Positions 1 to 7,565 of a DNA stretch of 64,000 nt are shown in pieces. The stretch is from Nostocoides sp. Soil756 (lineage in GTDB: Bacteria; Actinomycetota; Actinomycetes; Actinomycetales; Dermatophilaceae): the NCBI RefSeq assembly GCF_001428065.1, contig NZ_LMSE01000007.1, positions 77,037 through 141,036 on the forward strand, given 5' to 3'. Under the pieces are notes generated by a model. The model searched no databases, was not told the origin of the DNA, and saw only the letters and a list, made by a program, of their open reading frames with translations. The stretch's first letter is position 1. Each line of letters opens with the position of its first letter. Made by a program: the position numbers and the translations under genes.

Positions 1-103
1 CACACAAGATGAGACAAACCTTTGACGGACCGGCCTGACCTGGGCATACTCAACACTCCCGGGATCGGCGACGGACCCTCATCACGACGGAAGGTGCACG
101 ACG

Positions 104-397
104 ATGGCCACTGACTACGACGCTCCCCGGGTTCGCGAGGGCGAGGACGAGAAGAACGACACCCTCGTCGAGCTCGACGCCGCCCGCTCCCGCACGACGA
201 CCGACCTCCTCGAGGAGGACACCGAGGCGACCGACGGCCTGACGCTGCCGGGTGCCGACCTGTCCGACCTCTCGCTCGAGGTCCACGTCATCCCCCAGCA
301 GGCCGACGAGTTCTCCTGCATCGGCTGCTTCCTCCTGGTGCACCGCTCGCAGGAGTCCAAGCCCGGCACGCACCTCTGCCGCGACTGCGCCGCCTGA
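104..397 (+). CDS. DUF4193 family protein
   Basis: This 97-residue protein matches the small actinobacterial DUF4193 family, whose biochemical role is unknown. The N-terminal 50 residues are acidic. The C-terminal part has two Cys pairs, CIGC near residue 67 and CRDC near residue 92, which look like a zinc ribbon. The start is the ATG after a purine-rich stretch. It is a single gene closed by a strong hairpin at 422-464, and it belongs to the core chromosome left of the island. Confidence 0.9.
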   Translation: MATDYDAPRVREGEDEKNDTLVELDAARSRTTTDLLEEDTEATDGLTLPGADLSDLSLEVHVIPQQADEFSCIGCFLLVHRSQESKPGTHLCRDCAA

Positions 398-421
398 CGC
401 ACCCCCAACACCTTCCGCCCC

Positions 422-464
422 CGGGCGGGGTGCCGGCCCTTCCTCCAGACCGGCACCCCGCCCG
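422..464 (+). terminator. Rho-independent-like terminator hairpin
   Basis: A perfect 15-bp inverted repeat (422-436 with 450-464, arm CGGGCGGGGTGCCGG) encloses a 13-nt loop and is followed by a short T-rich run. It lies 25 bp after the DUF4193 stop and separates that gene from the tRNA. High-GC actinobacteria often terminate on such GC hairpins without a long U tract. Confidence 0.85.
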
Positions 465-551
465 TTGTCGTCGGCTGAGGCCGCGTTGGGTCGTGGCAGG
501 GCCAGCGCGCTACTGTCGGTCGCGCGTTCGGTCGGCATCGGTCGGCGCAGC

Positions 552-626
552 GGGCCTCTAGCTCAATGGTAGAGCTGCGGACTTTTAATCCGTAGGTTGT
601 GGGTTCGAGTCCCACGGGGCCCACCA
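552..626 (+). tRNA. tRNA-Lys (TTT anticodon)
   Basis: The sequence folds as a full cloverleaf. The acceptor GGGCCTC pairs with GGGGCCC, the anticodon stem GCGGA/TCCGT has the loop CTTTTAA giving anticodon TTT, and the T arm GTGGG-TTCGAGT-CCCAC and an encoded CCA (624-626) are present. It is the only complete copy in the window. Its 3' part is repeated three times downstream, so it is the integration target of the island and its 3' end may itself have been supplied by an element. Confidence 0.97.
582..625 (+). repeat. Attachment core 1 (inside tRNA-Lys)
   Basis: These 44 bp run from the anticodon loop to the encoded CC of the CCA end. The same 44 bp recurs exactly at 5774-5817 and 32492-32535 and with one T-to-C change at 40336-40379. 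Direct repeats of a tRNA 3' end are the standard footprint of tyrosine-recombinase integration, and this copy marks the left edge of the island. Confidence 0.93.
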
Positions 627-917
627 AGAACCCTGTCTTACAATGGTTTCGAGATTGCCCGCTCATTCGGACGACAGTCCGACTGCACCACCGTGACCCG
701 CCGTGGCGCCGAGCACGCTCCGCGAGAACTCAATTCGTCACATCACGCGTCATGTCTGAGTCGTGACAATCCGTGGCGGGGGTCGCGCCTTCGCCGCGGG
801 CTCGATGCGCGCCTCGCGCTCGGACTTCACGTGGCCGACGCCCACCCGGCCCGCAAGCTCCCGGATCGCGTTCATCAAGATCGCGAGTCCCAACGCCTGG
901 CTCAGCCCCGCAGTCCA
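627..917. repeat. Unit 1 left-end sequence (attP-like arm)
   Basis: I see no gene here. The segment is a diverged copy of those at 5818-6035 and 32536-32835. An arm-like motif (CGACTGCACC at 680-689) starts 55 bp after the core end. A conserved block beginning CATGTCTGAG (751-776) lies about 125 bp after it, at nearly the same distance in all three units. The last part (891-917, AACGCCTGGCTCAGCC) recurs at 32801 and, changed, at 36994. The region may also hold an eroded gene, but no consistent frame survives. Confidence 0.75.
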
Positions 918-997
918 GGGGCGACCAGTCACCTGCGGGTGCAGCAGGCGCGGTGGAGACTAATGTGCAGCCACCATGACGCCAGGAAGGCGGTGGG

Positions 998-1215
998 TCA
1001 CGGCACGTAGATCATGATCACTCGGAACTCGAACCGTGAGCCTCGCTCCCGAACCTCCAGCTCCAGGGCGAGGTCGCTGCAACCCTCCTCAGCAGTCCAC
1101 AGATCGACGAGACAGTCCCAGTGGTCGGCGTCGACCCGCCCCAGCCGCGGCGTGCCCAAGCATGACGTACTCCACCGTTCGCTCGGCGTCGAACTCCGTG
1201 GAAGGGCTCTAACCC
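998..1215 (-). pseudogene. Frameshifted immunity-protein-like fragment
   Basis: Read leftward, the last 40 or so codons (WDCLVDLWTAEEGCSDLALE then an acidic C-terminus, stop at 998) look like the end of a small soluble immunity protein of the DUF7668-like type. The preceding codons (EFDAERTVEYVMLG) lie in another frame, so a frameshift seems to separate the two parts. It sits directly downstream of another immunity-like gene in a toxin remnant. The family name is a weak recollection. Confidence 0.4.
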
Positions 1216-1673
1216 TCCAGCGACACTTCTCGCAGCACCCACGGATGTCCGACCTCGTCGGACTGGCAATAGGTCCAGAAGACGTCGATGGCCTCTGCCC
1301 AGGTGAACACCTCGGCCGGCCGCACCGTCTCACGGAACCCGTCCCAGAACACCTCCTGGTCCGCCGGCGCACCGTCCGTCAACGGGGCGCGACCGACCAC
1401 GAACTGCCGAGCCAAGCCCGCGTCGATCATGCGAAGCTCGACCGTCATCCGATCAGCAGAGCCGGCCGCTTGAAGGAACTCCTGCGGCCACGCATCCAAG
1501 TCCACGTCATCGAAGGCCACTCCCGGCGGCAGAGCCCACAGCCCCAACGAATACCGCTCGGCAGCGTCCAGTCGCTGAAGCCTTCCTTGGATCTGATCGC
1601 GGAGCGAACCCGAAGCGGGCTTCAGCTCGCTGTGGATCCGGCCGTTCGTGGTGACCGCGTGCGTCGCACTCAT
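1209..1673 (-). CDS. Putative immunity protein
   Basis: This 154-residue, acidic, soluble protein has no signal peptide or membrane segment. I do not recognise a family with certainty. Its position, third in a leftward row behind a toxin C-terminus and an Imm33-like gene, suggests an orphan immunity gene of a polymorphic toxin locus. The ATG at 1673 follows a short open frame (ending near 1711) whose last residues, SITTRKYGVGQVIVNG, could be the tail of a lost cognate toxin. Function is inferred from context only. Confidence 0.5.
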   Translation of the reverse strand: MSATHAVTTNGRIHSELKPASGSLRDQIQGRLQRLDAAERYSLGLWALPPGVAFDDVDLDAWPQEFLQAAGSADRMTVELRMIDAGLARQFVVGRAPLTDGAPADQEVFWDGFRETVRPAEVFTWAEAIDVFWTYCQSDEVGHPWVLREVSLEG

Positions 1674-1783
1674 CGACCTCTACCCATGCGTTGGACGTGG
1701 CGAGGATCCGCTAGCCGTTGACGATGACCTGGCCAACGCCGTACTTCCGAGTAGTGATTGACTTGCAGCCAGTGAAAGGGATT

Positions 1784-2125
1784 TCACAGAAGACCCTCGT
1801 CGAACCACACGTCCTCGTAGCCGGGGGCCAACAGGACGCGCCAACCTGGCGGCAAGCCGAGGTAGGGCAGGATCTGAGGACACCATTCGGCCAGGTGCGA
1901 TACGTGCAATGGGACGAAGAAGTCGGGTGCGTCTGAAAGTTCCTCACCGGACCAGATGTACCACCCTGAGGTATCGCCCTCAGGCGGGTGCCGAAGCGCG
2001 TTGAGAGGCTGCAGACCAGTTAGGACGTTCCGCGCGATCCCGACCTTAACGTTGCTGTTGAGCGGGACTGCGACGGTGCCAAACCGCGCGGCCATCTCAC
2101 GCTGACTGTCGTTCACGTCGGTCAT
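1784..2125 (-). CDS. Imm33/DUF2185-like immunity protein
   Basis: About 113 residues, soluble. The C-terminal half (WYIWSGEELSDAPDFFVPLH, then LPYLGLPPGW and APGYEDVWFD) resembles the DUF2185/Imm33 immunity domain. The start is the ATG at 2125, which overlaps the TGA of the upstream toxin frame (stop 2122) as ATGA. This shows translational coupling to the toxin and argues against the longer in-frame start at 2203. It most likely neutralises the HNH-type toxin domain encoded just upstream. Confidence 0.75.
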   Translation of the reverse strand: MTDVNDSQREMAARFGTVAVPLNSNVKVGIARNVLTGLQPLNALRHPPEGDTSGWYIWSGEELSDAPDFFVPLHVSHLAEWCPQILPYLGLPPGWRVLLAPGYEDVWFDEGLL

Positions 2126-3035
2126 TCGAGCCCATGCAATCTGCGCATCTCGATAGAGTACCGACTCATTTGCGCTCCCTGACGGGCCGAGCAGGTGGGG
2201 CACTGAGCTTGCACTGCTTCCACCGACCGCATCCGTTGGAGGTCGATACTGCCGGTTCGGTAGTACTCCTTCACCAGCGGATCGATGTGATCAGCGACCT
2301 GCCGCTCTGCGATTTGGCCGCACTCGACACAGGGCTGACCTTGGACCGCCTCTCGCTGAGCTCTTGTCGTCGCTCCAGCCGGTCGGGAGTAGCGGGTAGT
2401 GATGCTGACAGCATCATCCGCACCGTTTGCGGCGAATTTCGAGACGCCGTAGTCGACGGCTTCCACGCCTGCCTTCGCGCCCTTGCCGATCTTGAAGGGA
2501 ATGGCGCTGATCGCGAGTTCGCCACCATCTTCAGGTCCACACCAGGGAAGACCTCGCTGTACGTGGCCTCGTTGCCCACGACGGTCGGCTCCGGAAGCGA
2601 CTGCGGCCAGGACAGCGACAGCTTCACCCCCCGCTGCGTCATCGACACCAACGGCACGGACCCGCCCGGCGAGAACGAGATCGGCACTGCACTGACCGCC
2701 GGCGTCCACGACCCGTCCGCCGCCCGGACCAGCGTCGAGTCCACCGCCTTCCAGGACCCGCCCACCCGCACCCGCTCGGGCTCCAGGGACTGCTCGCGGG
2801 TCATCGTCCCGTCCGGATTGGCGAAGACCTGGTCCGTCTCGGACCTCATCGACGTCACCTCGACCCGCGCGCCCGAAGCCTTCGCCTGCACGAACGCGTC
2901 CGCCGTCGAGAATGCCTCGACCGACGCCCCGCCATCGGCCACCGCCCCGTCGACGGGGACGCCGATCCCAGAGCCGACCAGCGCCATAACCACGACCCCG
3001 AAAAGGGCGCACTTCACCCCAGAAATTGACCCCAT
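2122..3035 (-). pseudogene. WapA/Rhs-type secreted toxin, internally deleted
   Basis: The N-terminal part (from ATG 3035) has a signal peptide followed by the usual leader of large actinobacterial YD-repeat proteins, ending at FPGVDLKMVA near 2530. There the frame changes. The other frame continues with a pretoxin stretch (ISAIPFKIGKGAKAG) and a C-terminal HNH-like nuclease domain with paired CxxC motifs (CVECG and CPTC) and an ADHIDP core, stopping at 2122. The whole repeat-rich middle of a multi-kilobase gene is missing and the two ends are out of frame. The toxin tip remains coupled to an intact immunity gene. Confidence 0.8.
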
Positions 3036-3500
3036 GGCTGCCCGCAAACCTGTCTTCCGTGCGGCCCGAAAGCCGCGACCCCAAGGCCTCCCCACGGGTG
3101 GCAGGAGAAAAGTAAAGCCGCCTCGCTACGGTCTGCAAGTCGAGCACCAAGAATTTGCCAGCACTTTACCTAGCAATCGGTAAACCCCTGGGCGACCTAC
3201 GGCTCAAGGGTCCTTGGGCTTGTCGTCACTCCGGCATGGGCCAACGAGGGTCTCCCCCGCGAGGCATCACCCGGCCCGCGACGCGAGGTCCTGCCTACCG
3301 AGCGATCTCAGCGGACATCCCCACCGCGCCGGCTCCATCGTCATGCCGTGCGTATGCGGGACTGCTGCACCGATAGGTGACGCAGTCCCAGGACAGTCGA
3401 CAGGTAGGTCAGCCGTTCAGCACCCAGCGGGTTCTTATCCCTAGCCCGGCGGACCCACGGAGACACCTTGCAATCACGTGCGCACCACTACTCTTGATGC
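3036..3500. other. No gene seen
   Basis: This 465-bp stretch separates the start of the dead toxin gene from mntA. No open frame on either strand has plausible composition. It probably held the toxin promoter and the promoter of the rightward mntA-hepT pair. I see no repeat or hairpin I would defend. Confidence 0.5.
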
Positions 3501-3821
3501 ATGAAGGCCGCGACCGACCAGAGCGCAGCTCTGCGCTTGGCCCTCACGCGCCACCGCGGTGAACTGCAGCAGATCCTCGAACGCTACTCCGCGAGCAACG
3601 CACGACTGTTCGGCTCTGTGGCGCGCGGCGAGGCCGGTCCTGGAAGCGACATCGACCTGCTGGTAGACCTCCTTCCCGGCGGCGGCAACCCACTGCTGCG
3701 GGTCTCCGGAATCGCCGAAGAGCTGAGCGTCCTCCTCGATGCCAGGGTCGACGTCGTGGCGCCCTCGTTGCTCCGGGATGACGTGTCGGCCAGCGCCCTA
3801 TCAGACGCGGTGGCCTTGTGA
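3501..3821 (+). CDS. mntA: MntA-like minimal nucleotidyltransferase antitoxin
   Basis: This 106-residue protein has the minimal nucleotidyltransferase signature GS-X10-DxD at about residues 37-51 ([15 protein letters not shown]). In the MntA-HepT toxin-antitoxin system such proteins silence HepT by AMPylating its active-site tyrosine. Its stop overlaps the GTG of hepT (GTGA). Broken copies of the pair sit at the matching place in the other two island units, so it is a fixed part of each unit right end. Confidence 0.88.
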   Translation: MKAATDQSAALRLALTRHRGELQQILERYSASNARLFGSVARGEAGPGSDIDLLVDLLPGGGNPLLRVSGIAEELSVLLDARVDVVAPSLLRDDVSASALSDAVAL

Positions 3822-4135
3822 GCCGGTCGGACCAGCAACGGTTCGACGACATCCTGCACGCCATCGAGCGCTGCCAGGAGTACGCACCGCACCTGGGCTC
3901 GGGTGACTTCACCGACATGGCCTACGACGCGGTCCTGCGCAACCTGGCCGTCATCGGCGAGGCCGTCCGCGCCCTCCCCGAGGAGACACGAGCCTCCATG
4001 CCGGACGTGCCGTGGGCGTCCATCGCCGGCCTGCGCAACGTCGTCGTGCACGAGTACTTCCGCGTCGACCCCCAGCTCGTCCTCGACATCGTCGAGAACC
4101 AGCTCGCCGACCTCGCCGCGGTCCTCCGCGCCTGA
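3818..4135 (+). CDS. hepT: HepT-like ribonuclease toxin
   Basis: This 105-residue protein belongs to the HepT/DUF86 family. The diagnostic RX4HXY motif is seen at RNVVVHEYF (about residues 72-80), containing the catalytic Arg and His and the Tyr that MntA modifies. Family members are HEPN RNases inhibited by the partner nucleotidyltransferase. The pair lies about 140 bp left of the reconstructed end of unit 1, after removal of the insertion sequence, and may act as an addiction module for the element. Confidence 0.88.
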   Translation: MSRSDQQRFDDILHAIERCQEYAPHLGSGDFTDMAYDAVLRNLAVIGEAVRALPEETRASMPDVPWASIAGLRNVVVHEYFRVDPQLVLDIVENQLADLAAVLRA

Positions 4136-4161
4136 GTGAGCCGCTCCTCGACAACCACGCG

Positions 4162-4214
4162 GTGCAGTTGTGGTGCAGTTGCAGGGCGTCCCACTGCGTC
4201 TCAACGACGTAGGC
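4162..4214 (+). repeat. Unit 1 right-end arm sequence (proximal part)
   Basis: Two direct copies of GGTGCAGTTG at 4162-4171 and 4173-4182 begin the conserved unit right end. The same doublet occurs at 32378-32398 and 40222-40242, each 94 bp before a tRNA core. Here the segment is split by an insertion sequence at 4215 and continues at 5706-5773. With the IS and one target copy removed, the spacing to the core is 93 bp. The inverse motif CAACTGCAC lies 55 bp after the cores at the left ends. Confidence 0.8.
4207..4214 (+). repeat. Left 8-bp target-site duplication of ISL3
   Basis: ACGTAGGC immediately left of the element is repeated at 5706-5713 immediately right of it. Eight base pairs is the usual duplication for ISL3-family insertions, so both ends are original. 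Confidence 0.9.
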
Positions 4215-5705
4215 GGCTCTTCGAACTTGACCGGGCACGCCGGTCCTCCGCCGTGACGTGGGAGGGCCCGTGACCTCGGTGATCATGGCTGTTGTCGAAG
4301 CAGTTCATGGTCACGAAGCGAGGTCACGGGCTTGGTTCAGGGTACGCATTGTGGAGGGCGGGACGGGCAGCGCGGCGCGACGCTGCTGTTGGGAATCGAG
4401 GGGCTGAGCGTCGCCTCGGTGACCGTCGTCGCCGATGGCGTCAGGGTCGTGGAGGTGGTCACCGACGATGAGAGCGCGGCGGGCTGCCCACGGTGCGGGG
4501 TGCTCTCGAGGTCGGTCAAGGAGCGGGTGGTGACCCGCCCGCGGGACATCCCGTACGGCGCCGCGCCGGTCGCGTTGGTGTGGCACAAGACGCGGTGGCG
4601 GTGCCGCGAGCAGGCGTGTCCTCGGGGGTCGTTCACCGAGTCCATCCCGGCGGTTCCGGCCCGGTCCCGGCTGACCAGGCGGCTGCGGGCCGAGTGCGGC
4701 GCCGGGGTCGCGCAGCGGTTCTCCTGTGTCCTGGCCGGGGCTGAGCACTATCGGGTGTCCTGGCCGGTCGCGCACGCCGCCTACGTCGCGCACGTCGCCG
4801 CCGAGCTCGCCGCGCCGCCGCCTTCGGTGGCCGTGCTCGGGATCGACGAGACCCGCCGTGGGAAGCCGAAGTGGGCCCGCGACCCGGTCACCGGGCGGTG
4901 GGCCGTGGTGGCCGACCGGTGGCACACCGGCATCGTCGACGCCGCCGGCACCGGCGGGCTGCTCGGCCACATCGACGGACGCACCGCCGCCAAGGTCAGC
5001 GAGTGGCTGACCGCGCAACCGCCGGCGTGGCGGGCCGGGATCACTCACGTCACGATCGACCTGTCCGCGTCCTACGCCAAGGCGGTCGCCGACGCCCTCC
5101 CGAACGCGGCCGTCGTCGCCGACCGGTTCCACCTGGTCCGCCTGGCCAACGACATGGTCACCGAGGTCCGCCAGCGCGCCACCCGCGACGCTCGGGACCG
5201 CCGCGGCCGCAAACGCGACCCCGAATGGGCCGGGAGGCGGCGGCTGCTCACCGCCCACGAACGCCTCGACCCCGCCGCCTTCGCCCGGCTGTGGAACTCC
5301 CTGGTCGACGCCGGCGACCCCGGCCTCGAGGTCCTGCACGCCTACACCGTCAAGGAGAACCTGCGCCAGCTGCTCGCCCTGGCCGGCACCGACCCCGACC
5401 GCGCGCTCATCCGGGAGCGGCTGTGGCGCCTGTACGACCAGGCCGCCGCCTCACCCTCGCCTGAGGTGCACCGGTTCGCGGGGACCATCGAGGCGTGGTG
5501 GCCGGCAATCGAGGCCGCGATCACCACCGGCTACTCCAACGCCCGGTCCGAGGGGTACAACCGACTCGCGAAACACCAGAGCCGCAACGCCTTCGGCTTC
5601 CGCAACGTCGACAACCACCGCCGACGCGTACGGTGGGCCTGCACTCGTCAACACCGACGAGCATCAGCTACGACCAGCGAGGTGCCCGGTCAAGTTCGAT
5701 GAGCC
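4215..5705 (+). mobile_element. Intact ISL3-family insertion sequence
   Basis: The 1491-bp element is bounded by 24-bp terminal inverted repeats matching at 23 of 24 positions (GGCTCTTCGAACTTGACCGG on the left and its near reverse complement at 5682-5705) and flanked by the 8-bp duplication ACGTAGGC. It carries one transposase gene and interrupts the conserved right end of unit 1. Units 2 and 3 lack it at the equivalent place, so this is a later insertion. Confidence 0.93.
4332..5702 (+). CDS. ISL3-family transposase
   Basis: The longest frame is 456 codons from a TTG at 4332. The protein core starts near LLLGIEGLSVASV, so the true start may be slightly further in. An N-terminal zinc finger (CPRCG, then CREQACP) is followed by a DDE nuclease: Asp in VLGIDETRRG, Asp in VTIDLSASYAK with VVADRFHLVRL, and Glu in ARSEGYNRLAKHQ. 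The reading frame is intact and its stop lies inside the right inverted repeat. It is only distantly like the transposase at 38240-39589. Confidence 0.92.
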   Translation: MVQGTHCGGRDGQRGATLLLGIEGLSVASVTVVADGVRVVEVVTDDESAAGCPRCGVLSRSVKERVVTRPRDIPYGAAPVALVWHKTRWRCREQACPRGSFTESIPAVPARSRLTRRLRAECGAGVAQRFSCVLAGAEHYRVSWPVAHAAYVAHVAAELAAPPPSVAVLGIDETRRGKPKWARDPVTGRWAVVADRWHTGIVDAAGTGGLLGHIDGRTAAKVSEWLTAQPPAWRAGITHVTIDLSASYAKAVADALPNAAVVADRFHLVRLANDMVTEVRQRATRDARDRRGRKRDPEWAGRRRLLTAHERLDPAAFARLWNSLVDAGDPGLEVLHAYTVKENLRQLLALAGTDPDRALIRERLWRLYDQAAASPSPEVHRFAGTIEAWWPAIEAAITTGYSNARSEGYNRLAKHQSRNAFGFRNVDNHRRRVRWACTRQHRRASATTSEVPGQVR

Positions 5706-5773
5706 ACGTAGGCTGGGAGCGAAAGCGCAGGTCGAGCGACTGGATGAGCCTGCCTGACACAGGTTGCCATGAC
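5706..5773 (+). repeat. Unit 1 right-end sequence (distal part)
   Basis: This begins with the right copy of the 8-bp duplication (5706-5713). It then continues the conserved right end (GTCGAGCGACTGGATGAGCC, CTGACACAGG) that also precedes the cores at 32492 and 40336. Confidence 0.8.
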
Positions 5774-5817
5774 CTTTTAATCCGTAGGTTGTGGGTTCGA
5801 GTCCCACGGGGCCCACC
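5774..5817 (+). repeat. Attachment core 2 (tRNA-Lys 3' end)
   Basis: An exact 44-bp copy of the tRNA-Lys 3' half, lacking the acceptor and D arms and so not a functional tRNA. It separates unit 1 from unit 2. Confidence 0.93.
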
Positions 5818-6147
5818 GAAATCCCTGTGCCACAAGCTTTTCCGACTGGTCCGCCCACCGGGAGGACCGTGCAACTGCACCACCGCAATCCCTTTCGGCG
5901 CTGAAGTCCTTCTACGAGAACATATTTGGTCATGTCATGCGTCATGTCTGAGTCGAAACAATCCGTGGCAGGGGCCACCCGGCCGACCGCCGTCTCGCTG
6001 CGCGCCTGGCGCACGGACTTCACGACTTCGTCGCCGACGAGGGACCGTCAAGCCCGAACCGGGGTTCTGCACCACCGGGACGTCCAACGTCCTGTCCGGT
6101 CCTGACAGCCGGGAGTGACCTGCCACCTGCCGGTGCAGTCGCAGCCC
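5818..6147. repeat. Unit 2 left-end sequence
   Basis: I see no gene. The segment up to about 6035 matches the other two unit left ends. The arm-like motif CAACTGCAC is at 5872-5880, 55 bp after the core, and the CATGTCTGAG block is at 5943-5968, 126 bp after it. From about 6040 it diverges and ends at the 3' end of the leftward nuo operon, for which no convincing terminator hairpin is evident. Confidence 0.75.
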
Positions 6148-7560
6148 TCAGGGAAGCACGGAGACGTCGACGAGGGCCCAGAGAAGTCCGGCACCCAGAC
6201 CCACGACGACCGAGATCGCGGCGCCCAGCTGCGCCGTCCGCGCGGACCACGGGCGTGTGGCTGTGAGCCCCGACGCCGGGTCCGCCCGAGCCAGCGCGGG
6301 TGCCACCCACCGGAGGTAGTAGAACAGCGACACCAGCGAGTTGCCGAGGACGACGACCGTGAGCCACGGCATCCCGCCGTCCCACGCCGCGGTCGCGGTC
6401 GTCAGCTTGCCGACGAACACCGCCGTCGGGGGCGTGCCGACCAGGCCGAGAAGAGCGACGACGAGGGCGACGGCCAACCCCGGCCGACGACGGAGGAGTC
6501 CGGCGTAACCCGCGAGGTCGCGCACGTCCGGGAGCGCCGTCGTCACGGCGAAGGCGGCGATGTTGGTCACCGCGTAGGCGGCCAGGTACAGCAGCATCGA
6601 CGGCAGCGCCAGGTCGCTCGTGCCCGCGACCGCGACGGGGACCAGGAGGTAGCCCGCCTGGCTCACGGTCGACCAGCCGAGGAGTCGTCGCGGGTCCTCC
6701 TGGCCGAACGCGGCGAGGTTGCCCAGGGTCATGCTCGCCGTGGCGATGACTGCGACGAGCAGGCCCCAGGCGAGGGTGTCGGGGAGGGCGAGGAGCAGGC
6801 GGTACAACGCGATGACGGCACCGATCTTCGGCACTGTCGTGACGAAGGCCGCGGCGAGCCCGGTGGAGCCCTGCGCCGCGTCCGGGACCCAGAAGTGCGC
6901 CGGAACCGCTCCGGCTTCGAACGCCAGCCCGGCGACGACGAGGACGACCCCGGCGGCGACCGCGACGGTCGGCAGGCCCTCGAGGCGGGCGGCCAGGTCG
7001 GGGTAGCTGGTAGACCCGGCGAGCCCGTACACGAGCGTCACCCCGAGGAGCATGAGGATCCCGAAGATCGCCCCGACCAGGTAGGTCTTGAGCGCGGCCT
7101 CGGCGCCACGAGCAGTTCGGCGCAGCCCGACGAGGGCGTACACGGGCAGACTGGCGAGCAGGAACCCTACGGCAAGGACGAGGAGGTCACGTGCTCCCGT
7201 GAGCACCAGGGCGCCGGTGGCGGCGAACAGGACCAGGGCGTAGGTCTCGCTCTCGCGGTCGTTCCCGGCGACCTCGTCACCGGCCAGTAGCAGGACGAGC
7301 AGGGTCGCGACGGCGACGGTCACCCGTCCCGCGGTGGTCACACCGTCGACGACGAAGGCACCCTCGAAGGCGGAGCCGGGCACGAGCGAGCCGAGGACGG
7401 CGGCGACGGCACACCCGAGGAGAGCGAGCGCGGCGACGGCCCGCAGGCGCCACTGGCGGCGACGTGCGGTGAACGAGCCGCCCAGCAGACACGCCAGTCC
7501 GCCCCCGAAGAGCAGCATCTCCGGCAGCATGGCCAGCGGCCTCATGGCCATCGACTGCAT
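6148..7560 (-). CDS. nuoN: NuoN-like antiporter-like subunit
   Basis: A 470-residue polytopic membrane protein of the NuoL/M/N antiporter-like family, last gene of the leftward operon. The channel signature AHFWVPDAAQGS and a TM Lys in VPKIGAVIALY are kept, as expected for a proton-conducting subunit. The ATG at 7560 lies 5 nt after the nuoM stop and is preceded by GGTGAGG. In complete complex I this subunit lies in the membrane arm. Here the operon lacks a peripheral arm, so it may work in an ion-translocating module without NADH chemistry. Confidence 0.88.
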   Translation of the reverse strand: MQSMAMRPLAMLPEMLLFGGGLACLLGGSFTARRRQWRLRAVAALALLGCAVAAVLGSLVPGSAFEGAFVVDGVTTAGRVTVAVATLLVLLLAGDEVAGNDRESETYALVLFAATGALVLTGARDLLVLAVGFLLASLPVYALVGLRRTARGAEAALKTYLVGAIFGILMLLGVTLVYGLAGSTSYPDLAARLEGLPTVAVAAGVVLVVAGLAFEAGAVPAHFWVPDAAQGSTGLAAAFVTTVPKIGAVIALYRLLLALPDTLAWGLLVAVIATASMTLGNLAAFGQEDPRRLLGWSTVSQAGYLLVPVAVAGTSDLALPSMLLYLAAYAVTNIAAFAVTTALPDVRDLAGYAGLLRRRPGLAVALVVALLGLVGTPPTAVFVGKLTTATAAWDGGMPWLTVVVLGNSLVSLFYYLRWVAPALARADPASGLTATRPWSARTAQLGAAISVVVGLGAGLLWALVDVSVLP

Positions 7561-7565
7561 TCGCC

